Shown piece by piece: positions 32,872 through 42,072 of a stretch of 64,000 nucleotides of DNA; the first letter of the stretch is position 1; each line of letters starts with the position of its first letter. The DNA lies in the NCBI RefSeq assembly GCF_000023885.1, contig NC_013165.1, positions 2,604,001-2,668,000 of the forward strand, in the 5' to 3' direction. Position numbers and translations under genes: made by a program. Source of the DNA: Slackia heliotrinireducens DSM 20476 (lineage in GTDB: Bacteria > Actinomycetota > Coriobacteriia > Coriobacteriales > Eggerthellaceae). The notes under the pieces were generated by a model. The model searched no databases. It was not told the DNA's origin and was given only the letters and a program-made list of their open reading frames with translations.

Positions 32872-35685
32872 ATGCCCGAAACCAGCTGTCACCACGTTCT
32901 GCTCACCGGCGCCACCGGGTTTTTGGGCACGCGTCTGGCCGAAGAGCTCGTCAAACGCGGTCATGCGGTGTATGCCGTGGTGCGGCCTTCAGGCCAGCTG
33001 AATGCAGAACAGCGCCTGGCCCGCCTGTGGTACGAAAACGCCACACTGAAACCGGCACTGGGCACCCAGGTCGTGCCTTTGGACGGATGCATCACGAAGC
33101 ACATGCTCGGTTTGGACGAAACCACCGTCGACATGCTGTGCGGCCAGGTCGACACGGTGATCCACGCCGCTGCCGACGTCAACATCAACCAGACCATCGA
33201 GGTGCTTCGCCAGGCCAACGTGGAAGCCACCGGCCATATTCTCAATCTTGCCGAACGGATCAACGAACGTCGTCCGCTTCATCGGTTCATGCATGTGTCC
33301 ACGGCCTACGTCGCCGGCAAACGCAGCGGACTCATCGATGAGGAGTCCTTCGAAAACCGTGGGTTCAACAGCCTGTACGAGCAGACGAAATTCGAAGCTG
33401 AAGAACTGGTGCGCAGCCGGGCGGAATCCATGCCTGTCACCGTGCTGCGTCCTGCCCAAATGGTGGGAGACTCCTGCACGGGCTGGATCACCTCGTTCAA
33501 CACCGTGTACTACCCGCTGAAGATGTACCTGAAGGGCATGCTGCCGATCATCCCCGTCGCAGCCGATCAGAGGCTCAATATCGTGCCCGTCGATTACGTC
33601 GCTAGCATCGCCATGGCCGCATTGGACTCCCCCAAGGCCGTCGGAACCACCTACCACTGCACCATGCCCGCCCGCCTGCAGCCCACCGTTGGCGACATCG
33701 TCGAAACGACCCGCGGATGGGCTCGGCTGGAACTTGGCGTGAAGCTGCAAAAGCCCGTGTACGTAAGTTCGACCGAGCTGGGATCGTTGGGATCCAACCG
33801 CAACCTGAAGCGGGCTTCGCAAGAAAAGAAGAAGGGCTTTCTGTCGAACATGCTGGCCCTTTCTCCGTATTTCAACGACGAGCACGTCTTCTCGACCGAC
33901 AACACCGAGAAGCTCATGGGCACCTGCACGCTGAGCTGGCGCTCCATTCTTCCCGTAATGCTCAGGTACGCCGTCGACCGCAGCTTCCTGAAACACACGG
34001 GCCGCACTGCTTTCGAGCAGATGCTGGTCAGGTTGTCGTCGAAACGCAGCTCCATCTCGTATTTCGACGTGACGGACGAAGGCGTGCGCGAAACCACCGC
34101 CGACCAGATGAAGGAGCAGGTCCTCACGCTGGCCGCCGCGCTGCGTTCGGTGGGCATCCGGCCTGGCGACCGCGTAGCGCTGGTGGGCGTGAACTCTTCG
34201 GCCTACACGTCGGTGGATGCCGCCATCGGCTTGGTCGGAGGCGTAAGCGTGCCGCTGTACTACACGTCGCCCTATGCGGACATCCGCCAATTCGTGAACC
34301 GAAGCCACGCGAAACTCCTGTTCATCGGTATGGAGAAACTGGCGCGCGCCGCCGCCGAGGATGATCCGGGTATCCCCTGCGTGCTCATGCCGCCCATCGC
34401 CACCCTTGAGAACCTGCCCGAAACTATCACGCCTTGGGAAGTGTTTCTGGGCATCGGACGCACCGCCGATGACAAGGCGAAGGCCCTTCCTGCCGTCGGT
34501 TACGACGACATCGCCACCATTCGCTACACATCGGGCACCACCGGGCTGCCCAAGGGCACCATGTTCAACCACTACCAGTTGGCGTGGATGGGCCAGACCA
34601 TGCCCGAAATACTGGACTGGAAGACCCGCAACGCCCCCAATCGGTACCTGTCGTTTTTGCCCATGAGCCACGTGGTCGAGGGCATCCTTGTGGCCTACGC
34701 ACCGTTTTACCTGCTCAGCGATGTGGAAGTGTACTGCCTGAATGACTTCTCCAAACTGACCGAAACGCTGCCGAAGGTACGTCCCACCATCTTCTTCTCG
34801 GTCCCCCGCTTCTACGAGAAAGTCTGGAACCAGTTCGCAGCCACCGCCGCCGGCAAGCGCTACCTGGCCATGAAGCCGGGCCCGGCCAAGAAGGCCTTCG
34901 CCCGCATCTGCAAGCGCGCCATCCTCAAGAAGGCGGGGCTGGACGCATGCCGCCAGCTCATCGTGGGGTCGGCCCCTATCCGCAACGACCTGCTGGAAGC
35001 CTACCGCGAGCTGGGCATCGAAATCCATAACGCGTTCGGCCTGACCGAGGCCCCGCTCATCACCCTCAACCGCATGGGTCGAAACGACCTGGGCAGTTTG
35101 GGACAGGCCCTGCCCCAAACCGATCTGAAGATTGACGGCACCGGGGAAATTTGGATGCGCGGCCCGCAGCTGACCGTGGGATACGACGGCATGGGCCCCC
35201 TTCCCGTGGACGACGAAGGTTATTTCGCCACGGGTGATCTGGGATCGTTGTCGCCGCAAGGCAATGTGGTCATCCAAGGGCGCCGCAAGGAACTGGTCGT
35301 GACCTCTTACGGCAAGAATGTCCAATCCGAAAAGATAGAAGCCCTGGTCAAGTCAATCCCTGGTGTAAGCGAAGCCATGCTTGTAGGCGACGGGCGCCCG
35401 TACTGCACCGGCCTGATCTGGCTGGAAGACGACGCCGAGCTTGACGCGCAGGCTTTCGACGCGGCCATCCTGAAGATGAACGAAGGCCTTTCTCACCCCG
35501 AGATGCTCAAGCGTTGGGCCGTTATGGAACGCCCTCTGGCGCTGTCCAGCGGCGAGCTCACGCCCAACCTGAAGATGCGCCGCAAGGTCATTCTCGAGCA
35601 TTATCCCCAGGTCATCGAGGCGCTTTACGATGAATCCGGCCTGCATGGGGCCGTTGGCGCCATGCACATAGGAGCCATGTCGTGA
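32872..35685 (+). CDS. bifunctional acyl reductase (SDR, N-terminal) / AMP-forming acyl ligase (C-terminal)
   Basis: 937 aa. Residues ~7-360 are an extended SDR of the thioester/fatty acyl-CoA reductase type: LLTGATGFLGTRLAEELVKRG, VIHAAADVN, STAYVAG, and catalytic Y169/K173 in SLYEQTKFE. Residues ~375-930 are a long-chain acyl-CoA synthetase-like adenylating domain: YTSGTTGLPKGT (~552), GLTEAPLI, TGDLGSLSPQGN and a terminal LTPNLKMRRKVI. No carrier-protein domain is seen between them. Carboxylic acid reductases have the opposite order with a carrier domain between. It could activate a fatty acid and reduce it to an aldehyde or alcohol (inference). Its stop overlaps the next gene. Confidence 0.88.
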   Translation: MPETSCHHVLLTGATGFLGTRLAEELVKRGHAVYAVVRPSGQLNAEQRLARLWYENATLKPALGTQVVPLDGCITKHMLGLDETTVDMLCGQVDTVIHAAADVNINQTIEVLRQANVEATGHILNLAERINERRPLHRFMHVSTAYVAGKRSGLIDEESFENRGFNSLYEQTKFEAEELVRSRAESMPVTVLRPAQMVGDSCTGWITSFNTVYYPLKMYLKGMLPIIPVAADQRLNIVPVDYVASIAMAALDSPKAVGTTYHCTMPARLQPTVGDIVETTRGWARLELGVKLQKPVYVSSTELGSLGSNRNLKRASQEKKKGFLSNMLALSPYFNDEHVFSTDNTEKLMGTCTLSWRSILPVMLRYAVDRSFLKHTGRTAFEQMLVRLSSKRSSISYFDVTDEGVRETTADQMKEQVLTLAAALRSVGIRPGDRVALVGVNSSAYTSVDAAIGLVGGVSVPLYYTSPYADIRQFVNRSHAKLLFIGMEKLARAAAEDDPGIPCVLMPPIATLENLPETITPWEVFLGIGRTADDKAKALPAVGYDDIATIRYTSGTTGLPKGTMFNHYQLAWMGQTMPEILDWKTRNAPNRYLSFLPMSHVVEGILVAYAPFYLLSDVEVYCLNDFSKLTETLPKVRPTIFFSVPRFYEKVWNQFAATAAGKRYLAMKPGPAKKAFARICKRAILKKAGLDACRQLIVGSAPIRNDLLEAYRELGIEIHNAFGLTEAPLITLNRMGRNDLGSLGQALPQTDLKIDGTGEIWMRGPQLTVGYDGMGPLPVDDEGYFATGDLGSLSPQGNVVIQGRRKELVVTSYGKNVQSEKIEALVKSIPGVSEAMLVGDGRPYCTGLIWLEDDAELDAQAFDAAILKMNEGLSHPEMLKRWAVMERPLALSSGELTPNLKMRRKVILEHYPQVIEALYDESGLHGAVGAMHIGAMS

Positions 35686-36221
35686 GTCGCACGATTGGCA
35701 TACGCCTGATTGAGAGCGAATGGTTTCGGCGCATGCAGCTGCGTTGCATGACCAGGCTTTTCGCCAAGGCCGTAGGCGCACAGGCACCGGGGCTTTCCAA
35801 CATGGACGCCGACGGGATGCTGCACGCGTTCACCTCGTTCACCGTTCAGGAAACGGCACGGCTGGCAGGAACCGAAGCCGGCGATGCCGCCCGAGCCGAC
35901 CTGCGGCGACGGGCCTACAACCTGGGGCGTAGGCTTGCGGCCATGCCGCCGTTTTCAGGAATCGACAGGTTCGAGCTCGTCCAGGCGCTCTATCGGAACA
36001 TCGACATCACCCTGGAAGGCGCCCTGCCGGGCCAGATAACCATGTGCCCGTGCTCGTTCAGCACATACTATGCCCCTTCGGCGTGCCTGTTCATGTCCGC
36101 CTTCGACGAGGGCATCATGGCGGGCATCGTGGGCGAAGGCGCTTTGACGTTCTCATGCCGCATCACCGAAGGAGCGCCCTGCTGCACAGCCGCATTCGAA
36201 CAGGAAGGAATTCTATTATGA
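35682..36221 (+). CDS. small Cys-rich protein, ATC-hydrolase/V4R-like
   Basis: 179 aa from GTG 35682, which overlaps the preceding TGA (GTGA); AGGAG lies 7 nt upstream. The C-terminal ~60 residues hold five to six cysteines: MCPCSFSTYYAPSAC, FDEGIMAGIVGEGALTFSC and ITEGAPCCTAAF. The pattern resembles L-2-amino-thiazoline-4-carboxylate hydrolase-like and V4R small-molecule domains, which often sit beside redox or lipid enzymes. I cannot tell which. The N-terminal half is helical and basic. It is translationally coupled to both neighbours. Confidence 0.65.
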   Translation: MSRTIGIRLIESEWFRRMQLRCMTRLFAKAVGAQAPGLSNMDADGMLHAFTSFTVQETARLAGTEAGDAARADLRRRAYNLGRRLAAMPPFSGIDRFELVQALYRNIDITLEGALPGQITMCPCSFSTYYAPSACLFMSAFDEGIMAGIVGEGALTFSCRITEGAPCCTAAFEQEGILL

Positions 36222-37501
36222 AGAATGCCATCGTCATAGGTGCAGGTGCCGGCGGTTGCGCGGCCGCACGCGAACTTGTCGGGCTCGGGTGGCATGTGGC
36301 CCTTGTCGAGCGGGGATCCGAGTTCAAACCCTTCGCATACCAGCTCAAGACCTTCGAACCTTTGCGCCAAGCAGGCCTGTTTGTGGACACCCGCATGATC
36401 CAGGCGGTCTTCGGCGACATGCGCATCGACAAAATGGACAGCATGCCCCTGGTCAGAGGACGAGGTATAGGCGGCACCACCCACCTCGCCACCGCGAACG
36501 CACTTCGCTACGACGATGACCTGAAGGCTCTTGGCATAGATTTAGATGACGAATTCGACGAACTTGCCGACCTGGTCCCTCAATGCACAAACCACCAACG
36601 TCGCTGGTCGGACCTGACCCGGCAAACGTTCGAAGCATTCGAGGCCGAAGGCTTCGACCCCCGGGTTATGCCGAAGATGGTCGACGAAGACCGGTGCGTC
36701 GCCTGCGGCAAGTGCGTTCTGGGCTGTAAGCTTGGAGCCAAATGGACCGCCGACAAGCTGCTGGAAGGCCTTGACCAAAGCCTGGTCGACGTTATGGAGA
36801 GCTGTACGGTCACCAAGTTGACCTGCGAAAACAACCATGTGACAGGAGTGGTATGCCGTCAAGGGCTCCGCACGGTAACCCTCGACGCCGATCTTGTGCT
36901 GCTCGCGGCCGGAGGTGTTGGCACACCCAAGATCCTGGACCGCTCAGGCATTCCCTCCAAACCCACGTTCTTCGTCGACCCCGTGCTCTGCGTGGCTGCG
37001 CCCTGGGAGAACGCCCGGTTCGACAGCGAAATCCCCATGCCCTTCGCTTCGCAGCGCGACGGATACATTCTCTCGCCGTATTTCGACTTTCTGAGTTTCT
37101 TCTTCGACAAGAAATGGCGGGCGCCATCGAAGGACATCTTCAGCCTGATGATCAAATTCGCCGATGACGAGGTCGGATCCGTAACGGCTCGCACGGTATC
37201 CAAACCGCTGACCGACCACGACTACGAGACCATGGCCCGAGCCGTCGACGACTGCCGACGCATCATGGGGCGGCTCGGCATTCGGGAATCCGACACCTTC
37301 TACGGCATGCTGAACGCCGGGCATCCCGGCGGCGCCTACCCGTTGACCCAGGCAGAGGCGGAAACCCTCCATCATCAGGAGTTGCCCGACAACCTCTATC
37401 TGGCCGACTCGACGCTGTTCAACGCCTCGATGGGCAACCCGCCTATCCTGACCATCATGGCACTGGCCAAAAAGGTCGCCAAAACCGCCGCTGCTCGGTA
37501 G
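36218..37501 (+). CDS. GMC-family FAD oxidoreductase with [4Fe-4S]-type cysteine motif
   Basis: 427 aa from ATG 36218 (ATGA overlap with the previous stop; AGGAAGGA upstream). The FAD motif is VIGAGAGGCAAARELVGLG. A C-x2-C-x2-C-x3-C motif (C160, C163, C166, C170; CVACGKCVLGC) is followed by GAKW, as in long-chain alcohol oxidase-type GMC proteins. The C-terminal GMC block is NAGHPGGAYPL...ADSTLFNASMGNPPILTIMALA. It probably oxidises or reduces a hydrophobic alcohol or aldehyde. In this operon the acyl reductase is the obvious metabolic partner. Confidence 0.87.
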   Translation: MKNAIVIGAGAGGCAAARELVGLGWHVALVERGSEFKPFAYQLKTFEPLRQAGLFVDTRMIQAVFGDMRIDKMDSMPLVRGRGIGGTTHLATANALRYDDDLKALGIDLDDEFDELADLVPQCTNHQRRWSDLTRQTFEAFEAEGFDPRVMPKMVDEDRCVACGKCVLGCKLGAKWTADKLLEGLDQSLVDVMESCTVTKLTCENNHVTGVVCRQGLRTVTLDADLVLLAAGGVGTPKILDRSGIPSKPTFFVDPVLCVAAPWENARFDSEIPMPFASQRDGYILSPYFDFLSFFFDKKWRAPSKDIFSLMIKFADDEVGSVTARTVSKPLTDHDYETMARAVDDCRRIMGRLGIRESDTFYGMLNAGHPGGAYPLTQAEAETLHHQELPDNLYLADSTLFNASMGNPPILTIMALAKKVAKTAAAR

Positions 37502-37566
37502 CGACGCGCGTCGTAGCGGCGAAGCCCCGTAAACCGTTCGAAAGCGTCTGGCCTTCAGCGTGCAGG

Positions 37567-38766
37567 TTATTTCATCTCGCCGATGACCTGCAGAAACGTG
37601 TATGCGTTCTGCAGTGTGGCAGGATGGCCTTCTTCGGCGAGGAGTTTCTGAATGCGTCCCAGATGTCCCAGGAACCGAGAATAGCTCGGCCACGTGCATG
37701 CGCCGGACAGAGACAAGTCCATGCCCAGTTTCCTGAACCCGGCCTCGGCCGCTTCGGAGTCAACAGGCACATAGGCCTGCGCGTCCTTCAGGAACAGCAG
37801 GTGCGAAACCATACCGTAATAGCGGACGAACAGGGATTTCATGGCTTTAAGGAATGCTTCTGCGGACATCTCGTCCTTGTAGAAGGACATGAGCGGACCT
37901 TCGAACAGGAGATTGCCCCGCTGGCGGTCTTTGCGACGCAGCACCGCCGCTATGTTCGGCACCCTGCCCTCGAAGCGGCTCCAGGGAGCTTCATCATCGT
38001 CGATAGTTGCCTGAATCTTGGCAACCAGCGCACCCGTCCCCACCATATCCTCAGTCCAGCTGGGGATATCCAAATCACCAAGCCACACATCGCGCGCCGT
38101 CAACCGGCTTTCCTCTAAGGCGGACACCACAACGTTGTCGAACAGCGGCGCGCCTGGATCGGCGTCTTCTACATACTGGCAGAACTGTGCGAAACACTCC
38201 TTGAACGCAGCAGCATCGATCGACTGCACCGTCACGACCGCCGAACCCTGCTTCACAACGCCAGCAGCCTCTCGCTTCGACGTTACCGCAGAGGTCTTTT
38301 CCCTACGCGCCGCCGTACGCGGGGCAGACGTTTTCCTCTCAGCAGGTTTGCGAACCGCACGAGGCGCTGACTCCGGCTCTTTGGCGGGAATGAGGTTCCT
38401 GAACTGCGCAACGGCGCCTGCACTCAAGTTGCCGATGGTCTGAATCTCCTGCTCCCACAATGACATCGCATCGGTTATAGATTTGCTTCCGTACAGGGCC
38501 TTCAGCAATCCAGAATCAGGTTTACGGTACCCCTTGTCAATCACGACCAGGGCGGGAAGCAGCGGCTGGTTGTTCTTCCTGCACCATGCGACGGCATCTT
38601 TCAGGGCTTCCTTGTCGCCGAACGGCACGCGAGGCCGGCCGCCTAGCATGCCGTTGAGTTCGACGGCATCAACCGTCAGGTTCTCGCGGCGGCCGCTTTG
38701 ATAGTCCGTGACCACTCCGACAAGCCGCACCAACACATCGATAGCTACAGGAGAAAGGTTCGCCAT
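37567..38766 (-). CDS. hypothetical protein with central basic linker
   Basis: 399 aa, family not recognised. Residues 1-~125 are a compact alpha/beta region (LVRLVGVVTDYQSGRRENLT). Residues ~130-175 are Lys/Arg/Ala/Pro/Thr-rich and histone-H1-like. Residues ~180-399 form a helical domain ending in LGMDLSLSGACTWPSYSRFL, a pattern I have seen near McrB-like restriction proteins, though I cannot confirm a relation. No signal peptide or membrane helix. It is a monocistronic gene convergent with the four-gene operon. DNA binding is a guess from the basic linker. Confidence 0.75.
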   Translation of the reverse strand: MANLSPVAIDVLVRLVGVVTDYQSGRRENLTVDAVELNGMLGGRPRVPFGDKEALKDAVAWCRKNNQPLLPALVVIDKGYRKPDSGLLKALYGSKSITDAMSLWEQEIQTIGNLSAGAVAQFRNLIPAKEPESAPRAVRKPAERKTSAPRTAARREKTSAVTSKREAAGVVKQGSAVVTVQSIDAAAFKECFAQFCQYVEDADPGAPLFDNVVVSALEESRLTARDVWLGDLDIPSWTEDMVGTGALVAKIQATIDDDEAPWSRFEGRVPNIAAVLRRKDRQRGNLLFEGPLMSFYKDEMSAEAFLKAMKSLFVRYYGMVSHLLFLKDAQAYVPVDSEAAEAGFRKLGMDLSLSGACTWPSYSRFLGHLGRIQKLLAEEGHPATLQNAYTFLQVIGEMK

Positions 38767-38863
38767 AGTGCACCGCCTTCGGAACTCTGAAACTCAACGG
38801 CACCATAGTAGCACGTGCGCGCCACCAACCGCTAACTGTCATGCATCGTCATGCATACAGAAC

Positions 38864-38895
38864 AAAAAACCGGACCGGAGAATTCTCCGGTCCGG
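38864..38895 (-). terminator. terminator after the alanine symporter gene
   Basis: A perfect 26-base palindrome (38870-38895) can form a 12-bp GC-rich stem with almost no loop. On the minus strand it is followed by six T residues (38864-38869), 24 nt past the stop. Confidence 0.9.
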
Positions 38896-38919
38896 CTGCA
38901 GATATCGGGATTCGCCGCT

Positions 38920-40434
38920 TTAGCTCAGAGCCTCGTCGACATATTCCTTAATGGTGTTGCCACCCAGCTGTTCAAGATGCTGAGCGTCAACATGCCAGCA
39001 TTCGGCATGAGGCATGCCCATAGCTTCGAACTTCTCGGACAGGTAGATGGGGTCCTTGCCCGCCTTCTTCTGCTCCTCGTAATCCTCCAGAGCTTTGAAT
39101 GCCCACTTGCCGAGGACGACGATAGCAATAAGGTTTTCGATGGCCATAAGGCCCATGGTGATGTCCGCCAGGTTCCAAGCCAGGTCGAAGGAGGACATGC
39201 AGCCCATCAGGATGACCAGCATGCAGCAGATACGGAAGACGGTCAGGACGATACGGTCGTTCTTGATGAACTTGATGTTGCTCTCGGCATAGTAGTAGTT
39301 GCCGACCATGGACGAGAACGCGAAGCACACGATTGCGAAGGTGATGAAGTGGATGCCCACGGGGCCGACTTCGTTGGAGATGGCGTACTGGACCAGCGTC
39401 ATACCAGACAGGCCGGCGTCGCCACCGATGCCTGCGCCAGCAACCTTCACGTAGTAGACCATGACCATGAATGCGGTGCAGGAGCAGATCAGAATCGTGT
39501 CGATGTACACGGACAGCGACTGGACCAGACCCTGCTTGACCGGGTGGGAAACGGAAGCGGCAGCGGCGGCGTTAGGAGCGGAACCCATACCGGCTTCGTT
39601 CGAGAACAGGCCGCGCTTGATGCCCAGCAGGATCATGGATCCGGCAAGACCGCCGGCCAACGACTGGAAGTCGAACGCATAGGTGAAGATGAAGCTCATG
39701 ACCTGGGGCAGAAGACCGATGTTGGTGATGGTGACGAACAGGGCCAGACCGATGTAGGTGAAGGCCATGATCGGAACCAGCACGGAGGTAATGGTGGAGA
39801 TGAGCTTGGAGCCGCCGAACACGACGAAGCCGAAGAAGGCTGCCGTGGCAAGGCCCATGACCAGAGCGATGGCCTTATAGTCCTGCTCAACGAAGTAGTA
39901 CTGGATGGCGCTGGTCATGTTGTATGCCTGCAGGCCGTTGAAGCCAAGTGCGAAGCAGAGGATCAGGAAGATGGCAAACAGAATGCCGAAGGCACGGCTA
40001 TGCAACGCCTGCTGGATGTAGTATGCAGGACCGCCGCGGAACTCGCCTTCGTCGCCCCTGACCTTCCAAATCTGGGCCAAGGTGGATTCGACGAACGCGG
40101 TTGCAGAGCCCAAAAGGGCCATAAGCCACATCCAGAAAACGGCACCAGGACCGCCTGCGGCGATTGCCACGGCGACACCTGCAATGTTGCCGGTACCGAC
40201 GCGCGATGCGGTGGAAATCATCATCGCTTGGAACGAGGATACGGATTTCTCACCTTCAACGTGCTTCTTCTCGCCAATCTGCTTGAACATGTCGCCAAGA
40301 AGACGGAATTGGACGCCCTTCGTCCTAGCCGTGAAATAGATGGCACATGCAACCAGCAGGAATACCAGCAGATAGCTGTACATGAGGTCGCTGATATTAC
40401 CGGTGATTTGAACCAGTGTGTCATTGAGGCTCAT
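38920..40434 (-). CDS. sodium:alanine symporter (AGCS family)
   Basis: 504 aa with about 11-12 membrane helices. STASRVGTGNIAGVAVAIAA, GGPGAVFWMW and GPAYYIQQAL are AGCS signatures. It imports alanine or glycine with sodium. AAGGAG precedes ATG 40434. It is a single gene with a strong terminator. The C-terminal tail is charged and cytoplasmic. Confidence 0.94.
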   Translation of the reverse strand: MSLNDTLVQITGNISDLMYSYLLVFLLVACAIYFTARTKGVQFRLLGDMFKQIGEKKHVEGEKSVSSFQAMMISTASRVGTGNIAGVAVAIAAGGPGAVFWMWLMALLGSATAFVESTLAQIWKVRGDEGEFRGGPAYYIQQALHSRAFGILFAIFLILCFALGFNGLQAYNMTSAIQYYFVEQDYKAIALVMGLATAAFFGFVVFGGSKLISTITSVLVPIMAFTYIGLALFVTITNIGLLPQVMSFIFTYAFDFQSLAGGLAGSMILLGIKRGLFSNEAGMGSAPNAAAAASVSHPVKQGLVQSLSVYIDTILICSCTAFMVMVYYVKVAGAGIGGDAGLSGMTLVQYAISNEVGPVGIHFITFAIVCFAFSSMVGNYYYAESNIKFIKNDRIVLTVFRICCMLVILMGCMSSFDLAWNLADITMGLMAIENLIAIVVLGKWAFKALEDYEEQKKAGKDPIYLSEKFEAMGMPHAECWHVDAQHLEQLGGNTIKEYVDEALS

Positions 40435-40640
40435 GAGCCTTCTCCTTTCCTTATAAGTGGCAGATATCGCATCGAGCTTCGAATAAACTCAATTGCATCA
40501 CTTTACCCGAAAACAGTGGTTTCGTAATCCAGATTATTGATTTAAATGGGTCAACAATCCAAAAAGTTGGTGAAAACACGGTGCTTTATTCGCAGCAATA
40601 CATAAAATGCAGGGCGAATCAGTCGTTCCTGCATAAACGA

Positions 40641-40664
40641 AAAGGACGCCCGAGGGCATCCTTT
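40641..40664 (-). terminator. terminator after the carbohydrate-binding lipoprotein gene
   Basis: AAAGGACGCCC (40641-40651) pairs with GGGCATCCTTT (40654-40664); on the minus strand TTCGTTT follows. It lies 25 nt past the stop. Confidence 0.85.
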
Positions 40665-40689
40665 CAAGCTGTCAATATGGAATTACGTT

Positions 40690-42072
40690 CTATGCGGAAA
40701 GCTCGCCAGGCATCCGCCCGCCCATGTCGCCGCCAGGCATCTGCCCGCCCATGTCGCCAGGCGCGCCGCCCATGTCGCCGCCCGGCATCTGCCCGCCCAT
40801 GTCGCCACCCATCATGGCGCTGGTCAGTTCCGTAACCTGCTCGCCGTTCACAATCACGGTGCCACCTTCCAAAACGCCCTGATAGTCATAGTCGAAAGGC
40901 GAATTCGCCGTGATGTCGACCGTGCCACCTGTGATGACGAGATTTCCGTTGGAATCCAGCGCATCGGTGTCGCCCTGCGCCATGACGATGGCGGTCTCGC
41001 CGCCGTTGATCTCGAGCACGATGTCGTAAGCCGTCGACTTGCCGGTGGCGTTGATGCCGTCGTCGCTGGCCTCGATGTCGATAGTGCCACCGTTGATCTG
41101 GACATACGTCCCCTCGATACCTTCGACAGCGCTGATAGTGAACGTGCCGCCATCAATCTGGCCGATCGTGGTTGCCTGGATGCCGTCATCGGCGGCCGTA
41201 ATGTCGAAGGTGCCGCCGCTGATATAGACGTAGCCCACCGTGTCGTCGTCGGAATCCTCACTGTGGAAACCGTCCTTGCCAGAGTGGATGGTGAAGATGC
41301 CGTCGCAAATGCGGATGGAGTCGTGGCCTTCCACAGCATCGGCTTCACTCGTTATATTGTATGTGCCGCCGGTAATCTTCAGGTCGTCATGCCCGGAAAT
41401 GCCGTTGTCAGTCGAGGTGACGTTCAGCGTGCCGACGCCGTTCAGCACCAGATCGGATTTGGAGAAGACCGCCGCATCGCCTGCGGTTTCGTTTTCGGTG
41501 GAGAAGGTGCCTGTCACCTCCAAGGTGTTCTCGGTGTCCGTGGTTGTTACGAACACCTTGTCGCAAGACGCCACGTAGATGGCTGCCGCGTCGTCGTTGA
41601 CGATGGTCACGCCGTCAAGCACGAGCTGAACCTTTGCGGCATCGTCCGCCGCGACGACGATAGTGCAGTTCTCGGCCGACCCCGTGATGACGTAGACGCC
41701 TTCTTCGGTAATGGCGACGTCCTCGTTGCTGGTCAGCGTGATTTCCGTGGCGTTCGAGGTGTCCGCCTCCTGTTCCAGGTCGCGATCCGAGAACATGTCG
41801 GATGTGTCCAGCGCGCCTTCACCGTTCGATTCCGTCGCAGAAGAGGCGGCAGCTTGGGCCTCACCCTCTGTCGCAGGCCCGCTAGGCGTGGCGTTGTCGG
41901 CGGAAGTGTCCTGCAGCCGCGCCTCGGTGGCCTCGGACGCTTCGACCTGCACGTTTTCCGCAGTCGCATCCGTCGACCCGCACGCCGTCAGGGAGAATAC
42001 AAGCACGCCAGTCACGCAGGTCGTTGCGATAAGTTTCGTGAGTCGCTCACGTTGGGTTTCGAATTTGATCAT
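40690..42072 (-). CDS. secreted lipoprotein with carbohydrate-binding beta-helix (Cthe_2159-like)
   Basis: 460 aa from ATG 42072 (AGGAG 7 nt upstream; earlier in-frame ATGs lack such a site). A lipoprotein signal ends in the lipobox LTAC (VTGVLVFSLTACGS). Residues ~40-125 are an Ala/Ser/Thr/Glu linker. The main domain repeats strands such as LKITGGTYNITSEADAVEGH and YISGGTFDITAADDGIQA, as in the right-handed beta-helix of Cthe_2159-type polygalacturonate-binding proteins. The C-terminus is a Met/Gly/Asp/Pro repeat. It probably binds polysaccharide at the cell surface; the ligand is unknown. Confidence 0.86.
   Translation of the reverse strand: MIKFETQRERLTKLIATTCVTGVLVFSLTACGSTDATAENVQVEASEATEARLQDTSADNATPSGPATEGEAQAAASSATESNGEGALDTSDMFSDRDLEQEADTSNATEITLTSNEDVAITEEGVYVITGSAENCTIVVAADDAAKVQLVLDGVTIVNDDAAAIYVASCDKVFVTTTDTENTLEVTGTFSTENETAGDAAVFSKSDLVLNGVGTLNVTSTDNGISGHDDLKITGGTYNITSEADAVEGHDSIRICDGIFTIHSGKDGFHSEDSDDDTVGYVYISGGTFDITAADDGIQATTIGQIDGGTFTISAVEGIEGTYVQINGGTIDIEASDDGINATGKSTAYDIVLEINGGETAIVMAQGDTDALDSNGNLVITGGTVDITANSPFDYDYQGVLEGGTVIVNGEQVTELTSAMMGGDMGGQMPGGDMGGAPGDMGGQMPGGDMGGRMPGELSA
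40704..40815. repeat. tandem repeats encoding a Met-Gly-rich tail
   Basis: Imperfect ~27- to 39-bp units containing CATCTGCCCGCCCATGTCGC recur and encode MPGGDMGGQ-like units at the C-terminus of the lipoprotein. Length variation by slippage is plausible. Confidence 0.75.

Noticed and set aside
32989-35325. Open frame of 778 codons on the minus strand
   Set aside because: Antisense shadow of the reductase-ligase gene, whose domain motifs are clear on the plus strand.
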